64,000 bases of DNA. Origin: Flavobacteriales bacterium. Its GTDB lineage: Bacteria; Bacteroidota; Bacteroidia; Flavobacteriales_D; CAJJDF01. Under the pieces are notes generated by a model. The model saw only the letters and a list, made by a program, of their open reading frames with translations, was not told the DNA's origin and searched no databases. Below are positions 31,928 through 40,647 of this stretch, piece after piece. The translations under genes were made by a program, and so were the position numbers. The DNA lies in the NCBI GenBank assembly GCA_018609055.1, contig JABAYJ010000007.1:123372-187371 (forward strand), given 5' to 3'. How positions within the stretch are numbered: position 1 is the first letter of the stretch; every line of letters starts with the position of its first letter.

Positions 31928-32953
31928 ATGAAAGCAGTATTTTTAGTAAAAAACACCAAGACTGATCAAGCATTTGAACTAAGAGAAACGGCAATGCCAG
32001 TTCTTGAAAACGGAGAAGTATTGATTGAATGCGAAGGATTTGGATTAAACTATGCTGATGTAATGGCTCGCCAAGGATTGTACAAAGGCGCACCTCCTAT
32101 TCCTTGTGTGTTAGGATATGATGTAGTTGGAAAAGTAACCCAAGTTGCTGACAAAGAAGACGAAAAATGGATTGGAAAACGTGTTGTTGGTTTAACTCGT
32201 TTTGGCGGTTATGCTGAGTTTGCAAAAACCAAAGTGACTGCAATTACTGAAATTCCTAATGAGTTTACGATATCGGAAGCTACAGCAATTGCCACACAAT
32301 ACTGTACAGCTTATTATTCGAGCCAGTATGTAACGAACTTACACAAAGGTGACAAAGTATTGATTCATGCTGCAGCAGGTGGTGTAGGAACTGCTTTAAC
32401 CCAAATAGCTAAAGCAAAAGGGTGTGAAGTTTATGGATTAACGAGTTCAGAAGCTAAATTTGATTATTTGAAAAGTAATGGAGTTGATTTTCCTATTAAT
32501 TTATCTTCTTCGGATTATCATGAGCAGTTTATGAAACTGACAAACGGAAACAAAGCTGATGTGATTTTTAATTCTATTGGTGGAGAATCTATCAAAGAAG
32601 ACATGAGAATCCTTTCTGTAAGCGGAAGATTAGTAAATTATGGTGCAGCCAGTATCTCTGGAAAAAAACCAAATTTGTTTACTTTACTGAGTTTATTGAG
32701 AAAAACTGGAAAGATTAAACCATTAAAATTACTAGGAAAATCTTCAGGAATTATTGGAGTTAATATGCTTTCTGTTGGTGATGTAAAACCAGAAGTAGTA
32801 AGCGAATGTATGACTCAAGTAGTTCAATTAATGAAAGACAATCCTAGTATAAAACCAATCTCTGGTGGTGAATTTTCTGTAGACGAAATTACAAAAGCTC
32901 ATGATTTATTAGCTAGCAGGAAATCTACAGGGAAGATTGGGGTTAGGTGGTAG
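31928..32953 (+). CDS. Zinc-free medium-chain quinone reductase (VAT1-like)
   Basis: 341 aa MDR family oxidoreductase. N-terminal GroES-like domain (1-120, GFGLNYADVMARQGLYKGAPPIPCVLGYD) and Rossmann domain with the nucleotide loop HAAAGGVGTALTQIA (about 144-158). The zinc ligands of alcohol dehydrogenase are absent. Closest by eye to the VAT1/quinone oxidoreductase branch (NADPH-dependent). The C-terminal STGKIGVRW is typical of the family. Single gene; substrate unknown. Confidence 0.85.
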   Translation: MKAVFLVKNTKTDQAFELRETAMPVLENGEVLIECEGFGLNYADVMARQGLYKGAPPIPCVLGYDVVGKVTQVADKEDEKWIGKRVVGLTRFGGYAEFAKTKVTAITEIPNEFTISEATAIATQYCTAYYSSQYVTNLHKGDKVLIHAAAGGVGTALTQIAKAKGCEVYGLTSSEAKFDYLKSNGVDFPINLSSSDYHEQFMKLTNGNKADVIFNSIGGESIKEDMRILSVSGRLVNYGAASISGKKPNLFTLLSLLRKTGKIKPLKLLGKSSGIIGVNMLSVGDVKPEVVSECMTQVVQLMKDNPSIKPISGGEFSVDEITKAHDLLASRKSTGKIGVRW

Positions 32954-33268
32954 TTATGTTAATTCAATTATTTTGAATTTTTTATCTTGATCCTCTTTAA
33001 TTATAAGCTGAACGTTTTCTCGTTCTACCCATTCAATATCATCAAGATGCTTTATTAATTCTGGTATATCAAGATGATTATAGGCACCTAAATATATATT
33101 CGTTTCAAAATATTTAGAGCCTCCATAAACTATTTTAGTTTCATCAGAATCAACTGAGACAATTTTAAAGTCTCTACCATTATTAAAAAATAAATTAATT
33201 TCTTTCTCTTTGCTTAAGGTATCTTCTGATAAAGAAAAAGTTAATATCAAATTAGTTACAATACTCAT
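32954..33268 (-). CDS. Hypothetical small protein
   Basis: I place the start at MSIVTNLILTFSLSED (33268), which begins 8 bp after the stop of the upstream methyltransferase, rather than at 33298 which would overlap it. 104 aa, not recognised. Acidic beta-rich sequence such as NNGRDFKIVSVDSDETKIVYGGSKYFETN and VERENVQLIIKEDQ. No signal peptide. Convergent end, touching the quinone reductase gene. Confidence 0.55.
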   Translation of the reverse strand: MSIVTNLILTFSLSEDTLSKEKEINLFFNNGRDFKIVSVDSDETKIVYGGSKYFETNIYLGAYNHLDIPELIKHLDDIEWVERENVQLIIKEDQDKKFKIIELT

Positions 33269-33275
33269 AGAACAT

Positions 33276-33821
33276 TTACAATGAACACTTATAAACAAAG
33301 GCCGGAGGCATATTAATTAACGAAAAGGCTAATTTAACAGAACTAAAATTTTCTTTTAATAGTTTGTGAGCATTCAATGAATACTGAAACTGAATGTATT
33401 GACCATCTTTACTCAAATTATCTACAGCACCTTTCAATATGTTTTCTTTCAACTCTTTTGGAAAAACGGTAAGTGGTAACGAAGAAATAATAAAATCTGC
33501 TTTTTCCTGATTTTGATTTTTAAGGTACTCACCTATTTTCTCTGCACTTTCATTTAATATTAAAGCCCTTGGGTCATCAATATCTTGTTTTAGCTTTTCG
33601 TAAAAACTTGGATTTGTTTCAAAAATAATCATGCAAGCACTTGGTTTAAGCCTTTTGAGGATTTCTTTTGTAAAAACTCCAGTTCCAGGACCAAACTCTA
33701 CAATACAATTAACTTCAGAAAAATCGATTCCTCCATACATCTTTTTGCCCAAAAACTTACTGCTTGGAGCTACTGCACCAACTTCTGATTTGTTTTTGAA
33801 AAACTCGGATATGAAAGACAT
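33276..33821 (-). CDS. Phospholipid N-methyltransferase-like SAM enzyme
   Basis: 181 aa. SAM-binding loop VEFGPGTGVFTKEIL (about 42-56), the GxGxG glycine loop of class I methyltransferases. The N-terminus FISEFFKNKSEVGAVAPSSKFL and the motif SSLPLTVFP (about 114-122) are those of the PmtA/rRNA-dimethyladenosine-like group that methylates phosphatidylethanolamine. Possible product: methylated PE or phosphatidylcholine. No signal peptide. Followed by a small - strand gene. Confidence 0.75.
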   Translation of the reverse strand: MSFISEFFKNKSEVGAVAPSSKFLGKKMYGGIDFSEVNCIVEFGPGTGVFTKEILKRLKPSACMIIFETNPSFYEKLKQDIDDPRALILNESAEKIGEYLKNQNQEKADFIISSLPLTVFPKELKENILKGAVDNLSKDGQYIQFQYSLNAHKLLKENFSSVKLAFSLINMPPAFVYKCSL

Positions 33822-33946
33822 TTAGTAGTATTTTAATGATGTATGACCTAAATCATAGATTTTAGAATCATTTCGAATTAAATTTGATTCAAAATTACAC
33901 AAGTTGTGTTCATTTCATAGTAAAACTAGAATTAATTAAATTGATT

Positions 33947-34066
33947 TTGAAGATTGAAAAGAAAAATTTAAAAAAATTAGGATGGGCAGCCATCATTTTC
34001 TTTATAGTGAAGGGAACGATATCCTCTGGTGTTATAGTTTACCTTGCGTACTTAGGTTTAAAATAA
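33947..34066 (+). CDS. Small single-pass membrane protein
   Basis: Very short product (about 39 aa) starting at a TTG: KIEKKNLKKLGWAAIIFFIVKG..., a basic head followed by a hydrophobic segment of about 25 residues. The frame extends upstream to 33884, but the extra residues look like untranslated sequence. Such small proteins with a basic head and a KGTIS segment are common in Flavobacteria; function unknown. Single gene just before tmRNA. Confidence 0.4.
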   Translation: MKIEKKNLKKLGWAAIIFFIVKGTISSGVIVYLAYLGLK

Positions 34067-34115
34067 TCTCTTTTGCTATTTACTAATAACTCTTCACTAA
34101 TTACTGGAAAAGGTT

Positions 34116-34123
34116 TACCTTTG
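34116..34123 (+). promoter_or_regulatory. -7 element of the ssrA promoter
   Basis: TACCTTTG is an exact TAnnTTTG match ending 12 bp before the tmRNA 5' end, the same spacing as at the two tRNA-Lys genes. A -33 match is weak (TTC instead of TTG about 20 bp upstream). Confidence 0.65.
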
Positions 34124-34135
34124 ACTTAGTTCTTT

Positions 34136-34533
34136 GGGGTCGACTGGATTTGACAGCAAGATGAATCAGTCATGTAAGCATGTGGAGTATTGAATGTTAG
34201 CTCCTTAAATCAAAATGCTCATATCCATTTAATTGGAGAAAACAACTACGCGTTAGCTGCATAATAAGACCGAGTCTTATCATCTTAATCGCTTCACAAT
34301 AGTGAACCGACTAACTACCCGGTAATGAATCCCCGTTTAACTGTTCATTACAATGGGTATCAGTTTGTTAAACTAGTGCACTTAGAGTCTTGATAAGTGT
34401 GCGAAATTAAAAAGAATAAGTCTGTAGTGGATTGCTCATGGTCAGCTACTTATCGAAAATTAATTGTGAGATAAACATGTAGAAGGCACGAATGTTCCTT
34501 GTTTGGACGAGGGTTCGATTCCCTCCGACTCCA
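34136..34533 (+). ncRNA. ssrA: tmRNA (ssrA)
   Basis: Transfer-messenger RNA that rescues stalled ribosomes and tags the unfinished protein for ClpXP/ClpCP-type proteolysis. The 5' end GGGGTCGACTGGATTTGACAG and 3' end GTTCGATTCCCTCCGACTCCA form the tRNA-Ala-like part (acceptor GGGGTCG/CGACTCC). The tag reading frame GGAGAAAACAACTACGCG then TTAGCTGCATAATAA encodes GENNYALAA, the Bacteroidota tag. 398 nt; CCA not encoded. Followed by a hairpin terminator. Confidence 0.96.
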
Positions 34534-34548
34534 CAACTTAAAAAGTTA

Positions 34549-34590
34549 AACCGTTTATTGTCAATTAATTTATGATAAACGGTTATATTT
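34549..34590 (+). terminator. Terminator after ssrA
   Basis: AACCGTTTAT/ATAAACGGTT, a perfect 10-bp stem with a 16-base AT loop, followed by ATATTTTT. Starts 16 bp past the tmRNA 3' end. Confidence 0.75.
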
Positions 34591-34611
34591 TTAGTCTGCA
34601 TTTAGTCTGCA
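34590..34611. repeat. 11-bp tandem direct repeat
   Basis: TTTAGTCTGCA occurs twice back to back, immediately after the ssrA terminator. No third copy was seen nearby. May mark the edge of an old insertion at the tmRNA gene. Confidence 0.8.
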
Positions 34612-34685
34612 AACAAATAATTTACCTGTAACTCCTGACAAAGACGATAAAGCTGCTATAATTGCTATTTCCATAATTTTATATT

Positions 34686-34994
34686 TTAATTAAAAACCTC
34701 CCTCAAACAACTTTGCATTAACTGTGCACTATGTTCTTGGCTTTGTTGCACTTCTTGTTCTAAGGTATCAACGTGAACTACAACCGGCAATGTTACAACT
34801 GCTGCTCTTGAAGCTGGGTTGTAATTGTCAGTAAAAGCTTTTGTAAACTGCTCAATACTCGCCAATTTATCTATAATAGAAGGATTGCTAGCGATATTCC
34901 GGTTTCTGATTTCGTTAGTTTTACATCTCTGAGATAATGAGAGGTTATATGATAATACTGATAGTATTAAAAGGAGTAATTTTATTTTATGGAT
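34686..34994 (-). pseudogene. Remnant of a secreted M43-like metalloprotease (N-terminal part only)
   Basis: The - strand reads, without internal stop, a signal-like stretch (KIKLLLLILSVLSYNLSLSQRC), then a propeptide-like segment ending AAVVTLPVVVHVD, the usual lead-in of M43/pappalysin-type and other T9SS-secreted proteases (PVVVHV). After that it turns into unrelated EQEVQQSQEHSAQLMQSCL and stops at 34686. There is no ATG, GTG or TTG in frame between an upstream stop and the signal region. Start and catalytic domain (HExxH) are therefore both missing. Confidence 0.6.
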
Positions 34995-35041
34995 TAAATT
35001 TTAATTAATAAATATAACAGTATAAATTGTTCTAAACTAAT

Positions 35042-37447
35042 TTAAAAATCATCTAACTGCTCCTTCTTGCTCATCATCTTTTTATAGTTATTTAACTTCA
35101 AAGAGATTGTAGCCATGTACATAGGTGCAAATGGATTTCTTATAGAATATACTTCTACATTATTAATGGTACTGAAAGACACATTTTTTCTTGTAGATAA
35201 TATATTGGATGCTTGAAAAGTTACTGCCAGTTTGTTTTCAAAAAATGATTTCCTTATCGAAGCATCAAAACCATAATTCTCTTTCATATAACCCAATGGA
35301 GTTGCTGTTCTACTTGTATATTTAGAAATAATTTGAAGTTTAAAATTGTACTTGAAATTAATGGAGTTTATCCAATTTATATTCCAGTTAAACGACTCAT
35401 TATTAGTTTCTAACTCATTAACATTAGATGTGACAGAATAGTAAAAAAGACTAGCTCCAAAATTTGTATTCCACCAATCGGTAACGTAATAAATTAATGT
35501 AGGATCAACACCAAAAGACATAGAGTTTCCAGCATTTTCTGGAGACTGAAGAATAATATTTGTGTCATACACAGTCGGAATTCTATTAATTAAATTATTC
35601 AGTAATTTAGTGTAAACATCTAACGAAAAGTTTCCATTGTCTTTAATCTGCTTTATCCAACTGGCCTCTATGGAGGTGATATATTCTGGTTGTAAATTAG
35701 CATTCCCTTTTCTTACAGAATATGGACTAACCCATGTAATAAAAGGTTCAAAGAAATAAGAACGAGGTCTATTAATCCTTCTGGAATAACTAAACAAAAC
35801 CTCTTGCGATTCGTTTAATTTGTAGGAGAAATGTGCCGAAGGAAATAAATCAATCCTATTTACTTCTTGGCTTGCATTAGCAATATTAGTGGCTTCAATA
35901 TTTCTAAAAGTATATTCTGCTCTTAATCCAAATTGATAACCTAGTTTGCTCTTCTTTCCTTTTATTAAAGAATAAGCGGCATGTACATTTCTATTGTATT
36001 GTACATCAGTAGAAAACAAAGCTTGACGAATATCAGTTTTTGATATTGGATCGTATTCAAAATTATCTCTGTCATCCTTAGCTAAACCAAACTGAGCTTG
36101 AAGTCCTGTTTCCCAAACCATTTTGTTTTTAAGAGTTTTTAAATAATCCACATCAAACCTTAATACATTAGACGGTCCAAATTCAGTAGCTAGGTTCCCT
36201 CCTATTTTTGTTCCTCCATTATCATAAAAGTCATTGTAACTGAACTCATCTACACTTCTTAAATTATAAATTGCCTTGAAATTTATGTAGTTACTCCCAT
36301 CTCTTTCAATAAGATACCTGTAGGATAAGAAATTAGATAAACTTGTTACATTAATCTCTCCTAAATAGCGGTTATCATACTTTCTTATTAAAGAATCATT
36401 AATAAATTCCTCATAAATAGAATTATCATAAGGTGCCATTATTCTGTTTCCGTAGGTTAATCCTGTAGAAATTACATGAGCGCTTGATGGAGTATAAATC
36501 CACTCAATTCCTGCTCTTACGCCACCCATTTTCCAAGAAGCTTCTCCATTTTTAATGACCTTTGTATCATAGGTTTCAAAATCAGAACTTCTTTCCTCAA
36601 AAGTTGTACTTGGACTATTTCTTTGGTTATAACCAACATTAAAATTAAGTGTGTGCTTTTTCTGACTATAATTTACAGCAATATCTCCGCCATAACGATC
36701 GTAATTACCTCCAGAAATATTTGCTAGCATACTTATTCCTTCAAGCTTTTTCTTTTTTGTTATGATATTTATTATTCCACCAACACCCTCTGCTTGTTCT
36801 CTTGCAGATGGGTTAGTCACAATCTCTACACTTTTAATAGTACTTGCAGGAATTGATTGTAAAGCATCCGAAGCTTCCATTGCTGTAGGAATTCCGTTTA
36901 TTAATAACTGATAATTAGAACTTCCTCTTAGTGTTACATTTCCTTGAGCATCAACTTGTATTGATGGTGTGTTTTGAAGAACTTCGGCTGCAGACTGACC
37001 AACAGTTGTTGTCATGTCCTCAACATATATTACCTTTTTATCAATCTCGTAACTCACAGTTGGTATATCACCTCGAATGGTTACTTCTTTTAGGCTAAGA
37101 ACATTACTCATATTAATAGTTCCCAAGTCATAAATACTCTTTTCCTTACTAATTTTAATCCCATTGATGTTTCTTGGTTGGTAACCAACAAAAGAAATAA
37201 CCACATAATAATTCCCTGCTGGAATTTTTGCAACACTAAATTTTCCTTTAGTTTTGGTAATAGCACCACTAAATACGGAACTATCTTTTTGGTTGTAAAC
37301 GGCTACACTAACATACTCCATAGGAGTGTTAGAAACTGAGTCAATCACAGTACCAAATACCTCACCTTGTATAACTGGAGGCCTATTATTTTGAGAAAAG
37401 CCAAGTATTGGCAGTAGTAAGAGTGAAAATATTATAAGTCTCGACAT
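35042..37447 (-). CDS. TonB-dependent outer-membrane receptor with carboxypeptidase-like domain
   Basis: I start it at MSRLIIFSLLLLPILGFSQ (37447); a longer frame reaches 37594 but runs into the divergent gene. 801 aa. Signal peptide about 19. Residues about 27-105 are a carboxypeptidase-regulatory-like domain (GEVFGTVIDSVSNTPMEYVSVAVY). The plug follows (AAEVLQNTPSIQVDAQGNVTLRGSSNYQLLING), then a large beta-barrel of the OMP_b-brl type (SYSRRINRPRSYFFEPF, YGFDASIRKSFF). Unlike SusC it has no SusD partner nearby. Substrate unknown; metal complexes or peptides are common for this class. Confidence 0.85.
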   Translation of the reverse strand: MSRLIIFSLLLLPILGFSQNNRPPVIQGEVFGTVIDSVSNTPMEYVSVAVYNQKDSSVFSGAITKTKGKFSVAKIPAGNYYVVISFVGYQPRNINGIKISKEKSIYDLGTINMSNVLSLKEVTIRGDIPTVSYEIDKKVIYVEDMTTTVGQSAAEVLQNTPSIQVDAQGNVTLRGSSNYQLLINGIPTAMEASDALQSIPASTIKSVEIVTNPSAREQAEGVGGIINIITKKKKLEGISMLANISGGNYDRYGGDIAVNYSQKKHTLNFNVGYNQRNSPSTTFEERSSDFETYDTKVIKNGEASWKMGGVRAGIEWIYTPSSAHVISTGLTYGNRIMAPYDNSIYEEFINDSLIRKYDNRYLGEINVTSLSNFLSYRYLIERDGSNYINFKAIYNLRSVDEFSYNDFYDNGGTKIGGNLATEFGPSNVLRFDVDYLKTLKNKMVWETGLQAQFGLAKDDRDNFEYDPISKTDIRQALFSTDVQYNRNVHAAYSLIKGKKSKLGYQFGLRAEYTFRNIEATNIANASQEVNRIDLFPSAHFSYKLNESQEVLFSYSRRINRPRSYFFEPFITWVSPYSVRKGNANLQPEYITSIEASWIKQIKDNGNFSLDVYTKLLNNLINRIPTVYDTNIILQSPENAGNSMSFGVDPTLIYYVTDWWNTNFGASLFYYSVTSNVNELETNNESFNWNINWINSINFKYNFKLQIISKYTSRTATPLGYMKENYGFDASIRKSFFENKLAVTFQASNILSTRKNVSFSTINNVEVYSIRNPFAPMYMATISLKLNNYKKMMSKKEQLDDF

Positions 37448-37506
37448 TGAAAATTCTAATTTGAGTGCAAATTTACCTATTTTTGACTTATAAAACCTAC
37501 TAATAA

Positions 37507-38715
37507 ATGAAGATTGGAATTGTAAAAGAAACAAAGAACCCACCAGACAAGCGAGTTCCTTTATCTCCTGAGAATTGCGAAGAGTTAAAAGCAACTTTTC
37601 CTAATATTGAACTTGTAGTTCAATCTAGTGACATAAGAGCTTTTAAAGACTCTGAGTATACTGACTTAGGAATTGATATTGTATCGGATGTTTCTGATTG
37701 TGATGTATTGTTGGGAGTAAAAGAAGTGAAGAAGGATCGACTTCTTGCCAATAAAACATACTTTTTCTTTTCGCATACAATTAAGGAACAACCTTATAAC
37801 CGAGATTTACTAAATTTTATGTTAAAGAAAAACATCAAAATGGTAGACTATGAAACCTTAACTTATCCTAAAGATGGAAGAATTTTAGGTTTTGGAAGGT
37901 ATGCAGGGATAGTAGGAGCTTTTAATGCTTTTTTAGCTTTTGGTGTAAAGTCAGGAGATTACTCGCTTAAGCCAGCAAACGAATGTCACGATTACAAAGA
38001 GCTTAAGGAAGAACTGAAAAAAGTAAAACTTCCTAATGATTATAAAATAATAATCTCTGGTGACGGAAGAGTTGGAAAAGGTGCGGAGGAAGTTCTCCAT
38101 ACAGCTGGGATTTACGAAGTATCACCTACTGATTTTTTAACAAGTACTCGTGACGAGCCTATTTATACTCAACTTTCGGTGAAAGAATACAACAAACGAA
38201 AGGATGGAGCAGCTTTTACAAAAGGTGATTTATATACAAATCCAGAGTTATTCGAATCTGATTTTAAACGTTTTTCTGATATTGGAAATATGTACATTGC
38301 TTGTCATTATTGGGATGCAGATGCTCCTTTCATTTTCTCAAGAGAAGATGCTAAATCACCGGATTTTAAGCTCAAAATTGTAGCTGACATCAGTTGTGAT
38401 ATTGACGGACCAGTGGCTTCTACTATTCGCCCTTCTACAATTGATAAACCTTTGTATGGATATGACCCACAAACAGAAAGCGAAGTAGACTTTATGACTA
38501 AAAATGCAATTGGCGTAATGGCTGTAGATAATTTACCTTGCGAGTTACCAAGAGATGCTTCTGAGGATTTTGGAAATGAATTAATTACCAAAGTATTACC
38601 AAGCCTAATTAACGAAGATTCTGATACTATTATAGAAAGAGCAACTATTTGCGAAAATGGAAAGCTTACCTCCTATTTTAGTTATTTACAGGATTATGTG
38701 GATGGGAAGAATTAA
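37507..38715 (+). CDS. Saccharopine-dehydrogenase-like / AlaDH-PNT family oxidoreductase
   Basis: 402 aa. The N-terminus (KIGIVKETKNPPDKRVPLSPENCEEL) is that of alanine dehydrogenase/transhydrogenase and LYS1-type saccharopine dehydrogenases. Residues about 130-150 (GFGRYAGIVGAFNAFLAFG) and the nucleotide loop ISGDGRVGKGAEEVL (about 184-198) match the lysine-forming saccharopine dehydrogenase branch more than alanine dehydrogenase. IVADISCDIDGPVASTIRPSTI is also a feature of that branch. Upstream of the biotin carboxylase in the same direction (26 bp gap). Substrate assignment is by motif only. Confidence 0.75.
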   Translation: MKIGIVKETKNPPDKRVPLSPENCEELKATFPNIELVVQSSDIRAFKDSEYTDLGIDIVSDVSDCDVLLGVKEVKKDRLLANKTYFFFSHTIKEQPYNRDLLNFMLKKNIKMVDYETLTYPKDGRILGFGRYAGIVGAFNAFLAFGVKSGDYSLKPANECHDYKELKEELKKVKLPNDYKIIISGDGRVGKGAEEVLHTAGIYEVSPTDFLTSTRDEPIYTQLSVKEYNKRKDGAAFTKGDLYTNPELFESDFKRFSDIGNMYIACHYWDADAPFIFSREDAKSPDFKLKIVADISCDIDGPVASTIRPSTIDKPLYGYDPQTESEVDFMTKNAIGVMAVDNLPCELPRDASEDFGNELITKVLPSLINEDSDTIIERATICENGKLTSYFSYLQDYVDGKN

Positions 38716-38741
38716 TTTTTAAAAATTAAAGAATTTATTAA

Positions 38742-40232
38742 ATGAACAAAATACTAATCGCCAACCGAGGAGAAATTGCATTAAGAGTAATGCGTTCTGC
38801 CAAAGAAATGAATATAAAAACTGTAGCAATCTTCTCTGAAGCTGATAGAAATGCTCCATTTGTAAGATATGCTGACGAAGCAGTGTGTGTGGGACCTCCA
38901 CCAAGTGCTGAGAGTTATTTGTTAGGAGATAAAATTATCCAAATCTGTAAAGATTTAAATGTAGATGGAATTCATCCTGGTTATGGGTTTTTATCAGAAA
39001 ATTCTGAGTTTGTACAAAAAGCGACAGATGCAGGAATTACATTTATTGGCCCTTCTCCAAAATCAATTGAATTGATGGGAGATAAATTAAAGGCAAAAGA
39101 TACTGTGAAAGCCTACAACATTCCTATGGTTCCGGGAACAGATCATGCAATATCGGATATTCCTGCAGCAAAGAAAATTGCTAAAGAAGTTGGATTCCCT
39201 ATTTTGATTAAAGCTTCTGCTGGTGGTGGTGGAAAAGGAATGAGAGTGGTAGAAAACGAAGAAGAGTTTGAAGAACAAATGGACAGAGCAGTTTCTGAGG
39301 CTATTTCTAGTTTTGGAAACGGAGAAGTATTTATTGAAAAATATGTAGGTTCTCCGAAACATATAGAGATTCAATTAATTGCTGATACTCACGGAAATGT
39401 AGTTTATTTATTTGATAGAGAATGTTCTATACAAAGAAGACACCAAAAAGTAATTGAGGAAGCTCCTTCTGCTTCGGTATCGGATGAATTGAGAAAACAA
39501 ATGGGAGAAGCTGCCTGTGATGTTGCAAGAAGTTGCGATTATTATGGAGCTGGTACAGTAGAATTCCTAATGGATGAAAACAAGAATTTCTATTTCTTAG
39601 AAATGAATACTAGACTTCAAGTGGAGCATCCAGTTAGTGAAATGATCACAGGAATCGATTTGGTGAAAGAACAAATAAATGTTGCTAGAGGTGAGAAATT
39701 GAGTTTTACTCAAGATGATTTATCAATAAACGGACATTCATTGGAGGTAAGAGTTTATGCTGAGAATCCTAGAAATAATTTCCTGCCTGATATTGGAAAA
39801 CTAGAAACTTACAGAAGACCACAAGGAAATGGAGTTCGTGTAGATGACGGGTTGGAAGAAGGAATGGACATTCCAATTTACTACGATCCAATGATTGCTA
39901 AACTTGTAACTCATGGTAAAGACCGTGAAGAAGCGATACAAAGAATGACTAAAGCTATTGATGAATACGAAATTACTGGAGTAGAAACTACATTAGATTT
40001 TTGCAGATATACCATTAATCATGAGGCGTTTAAAGATGCTAGTTTTGATACCAACTTTGTGAAAACTCATTTTAGTGATACGTCTGTATTAGATAATCAC
40101 GATCCTGAAGAAGAAAAAGTAGCTGCTATTTTTGCAGCTCTTGAACTTGAGAAACAAATACAACCAGCAACTTCATTAAACAATGAAACAGTTGCAAGCA
40201 ATTGGAAGAAAAACAGAATCACTTTAAATTAA
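38742..40232 (+). CDS. accC: Biotin carboxylase subunit (acetyl-/acyl-CoA carboxylase)
   Basis: Carboxylates biotin on its carrier using bicarbonate and ATP. 496 aa. Order: N-terminal domain (MNKILIANRGEIALRVMRSAKEM, then GYGFLSENSEF), ATP-grasp domain with glycine loop KASAGGGGKGM (about 154-164), FIEKYV, EMNTRLQVEHPVSEM, C-terminal domain (VRVYAENP). The last 45 or so residues extend beyond the 450-aa E. coli AccC. The carrier (accB) is not adjacent; birA, which would load it, is 9 kb away. Probably acetyl-CoA carboxylase, though propionyl- or pyruvate-type subunits are similar. Confidence 0.9.
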   Translation: MNKILIANRGEIALRVMRSAKEMNIKTVAIFSEADRNAPFVRYADEAVCVGPPPSAESYLLGDKIIQICKDLNVDGIHPGYGFLSENSEFVQKATDAGITFIGPSPKSIELMGDKLKAKDTVKAYNIPMVPGTDHAISDIPAAKKIAKEVGFPILIKASAGGGGKGMRVVENEEEFEEQMDRAVSEAISSFGNGEVFIEKYVGSPKHIEIQLIADTHGNVVYLFDRECSIQRRHQKVIEEAPSASVSDELRKQMGEAACDVARSCDYYGAGTVEFLMDENKNFYFLEMNTRLQVEHPVSEMITGIDLVKEQINVARGEKLSFTQDDLSINGHSLEVRVYAENPRNNFLPDIGKLETYRRPQGNGVRVDDGLEEGMDIPIYYDPMIAKLVTHGKDREEAIQRMTKAIDEYEITGVETTLDFCRYTINHEAFKDASFDTNFVKTHFSDTSVLDNHDPEEEKVAAIFAALELEKQIQPATSLNNETVASNWKKNRITLN

Positions 40233-40236
40233 AATT

Positions 40237-40635
40237 ATGAAAAAAATCATCTCACTTTTATCGTTATCATTAGTTTTCTTACTGTTTACTAACTTTGGAA
40301 AAATGGATACCTCTAGTTTTAAAACTAGTAAGTTTTTAGTGAAAGCTGGTGAATTCACTACTTACATTGATAGATTTGAAAAATATCAAATAGAACATAC
40401 ACCTGGAAAAGGAGTAAAACTAAAAAGTAAAATCACTTGGGAAACTGACACTCATTATTATATAAGTGATTACGAAGTATTAGAAAACTCTAAAAATGAA
40501 GATGTTTCCTTTATCGAAGGGGATAGTAATATCTATTTCGAAATCACTAAAATGAAAAAGAAGTATATAAAAACTGAAGTTCGTATGTCGAAGAACTCTA
40601 ATCCAGTTATGAAATTGAAATATTACAGACAATAA
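40237..40635 (+). CDS. Secreted hypothetical protein, tandem paralogue 1
   Basis: 132 aa, not recognised. Signal peptide KKIISLLSLSLVFLLFTNFG. Mature part is a small beta-rich protein (SSFKTSKFLVKAGEFTTYIDRFEKYQIEHTP, ITWETDTHYYISDYEVLEN). About half identical to its neighbour at 40648, with the motifs W-E-T-D-x-x-Y-Y and I-x-D-Y-E-V-L-E-N shared exactly. Starts 4 bp after accC. Twelve bp separate the two copies. Confidence 0.6.
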   Translation: MKKIISLLSLSLVFLLFTNFGKMDTSSFKTSKFLVKAGEFTTYIDRFEKYQIEHTPGKGVKLKSKITWETDTHYYISDYEVLENSKNEDVSFIEGDSNIYFEITKMKKKYIKTEVRMSKNSNPVMKLKYYRQ

Positions 40636-40647
40636 TATCTAAACTAC

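Noticed and set aside
34591..34674. 27-codon ORF on the - strand (MEIAIIAALSSL...) between ssrA and the protease remnant
   Set aside because: Its stop lies in the 11-bp repeat and it has no family features; too short to support as a gene, kept only as part of the scar.
34510..35041. Second copy of the ssrA 3' end as an attachment site
   Set aside because: I scanned downstream for GTTCGATTCCCTCCGACTCC and found no duplicate, so no intact island boundary can be claimed.
37448..37594. N-terminal extension of the TonB-dependent receptor by 49 residues
   Set aside because: It would cross the start of the divergent saccharopine-like gene and hide a standard signal peptide starting at 37447.
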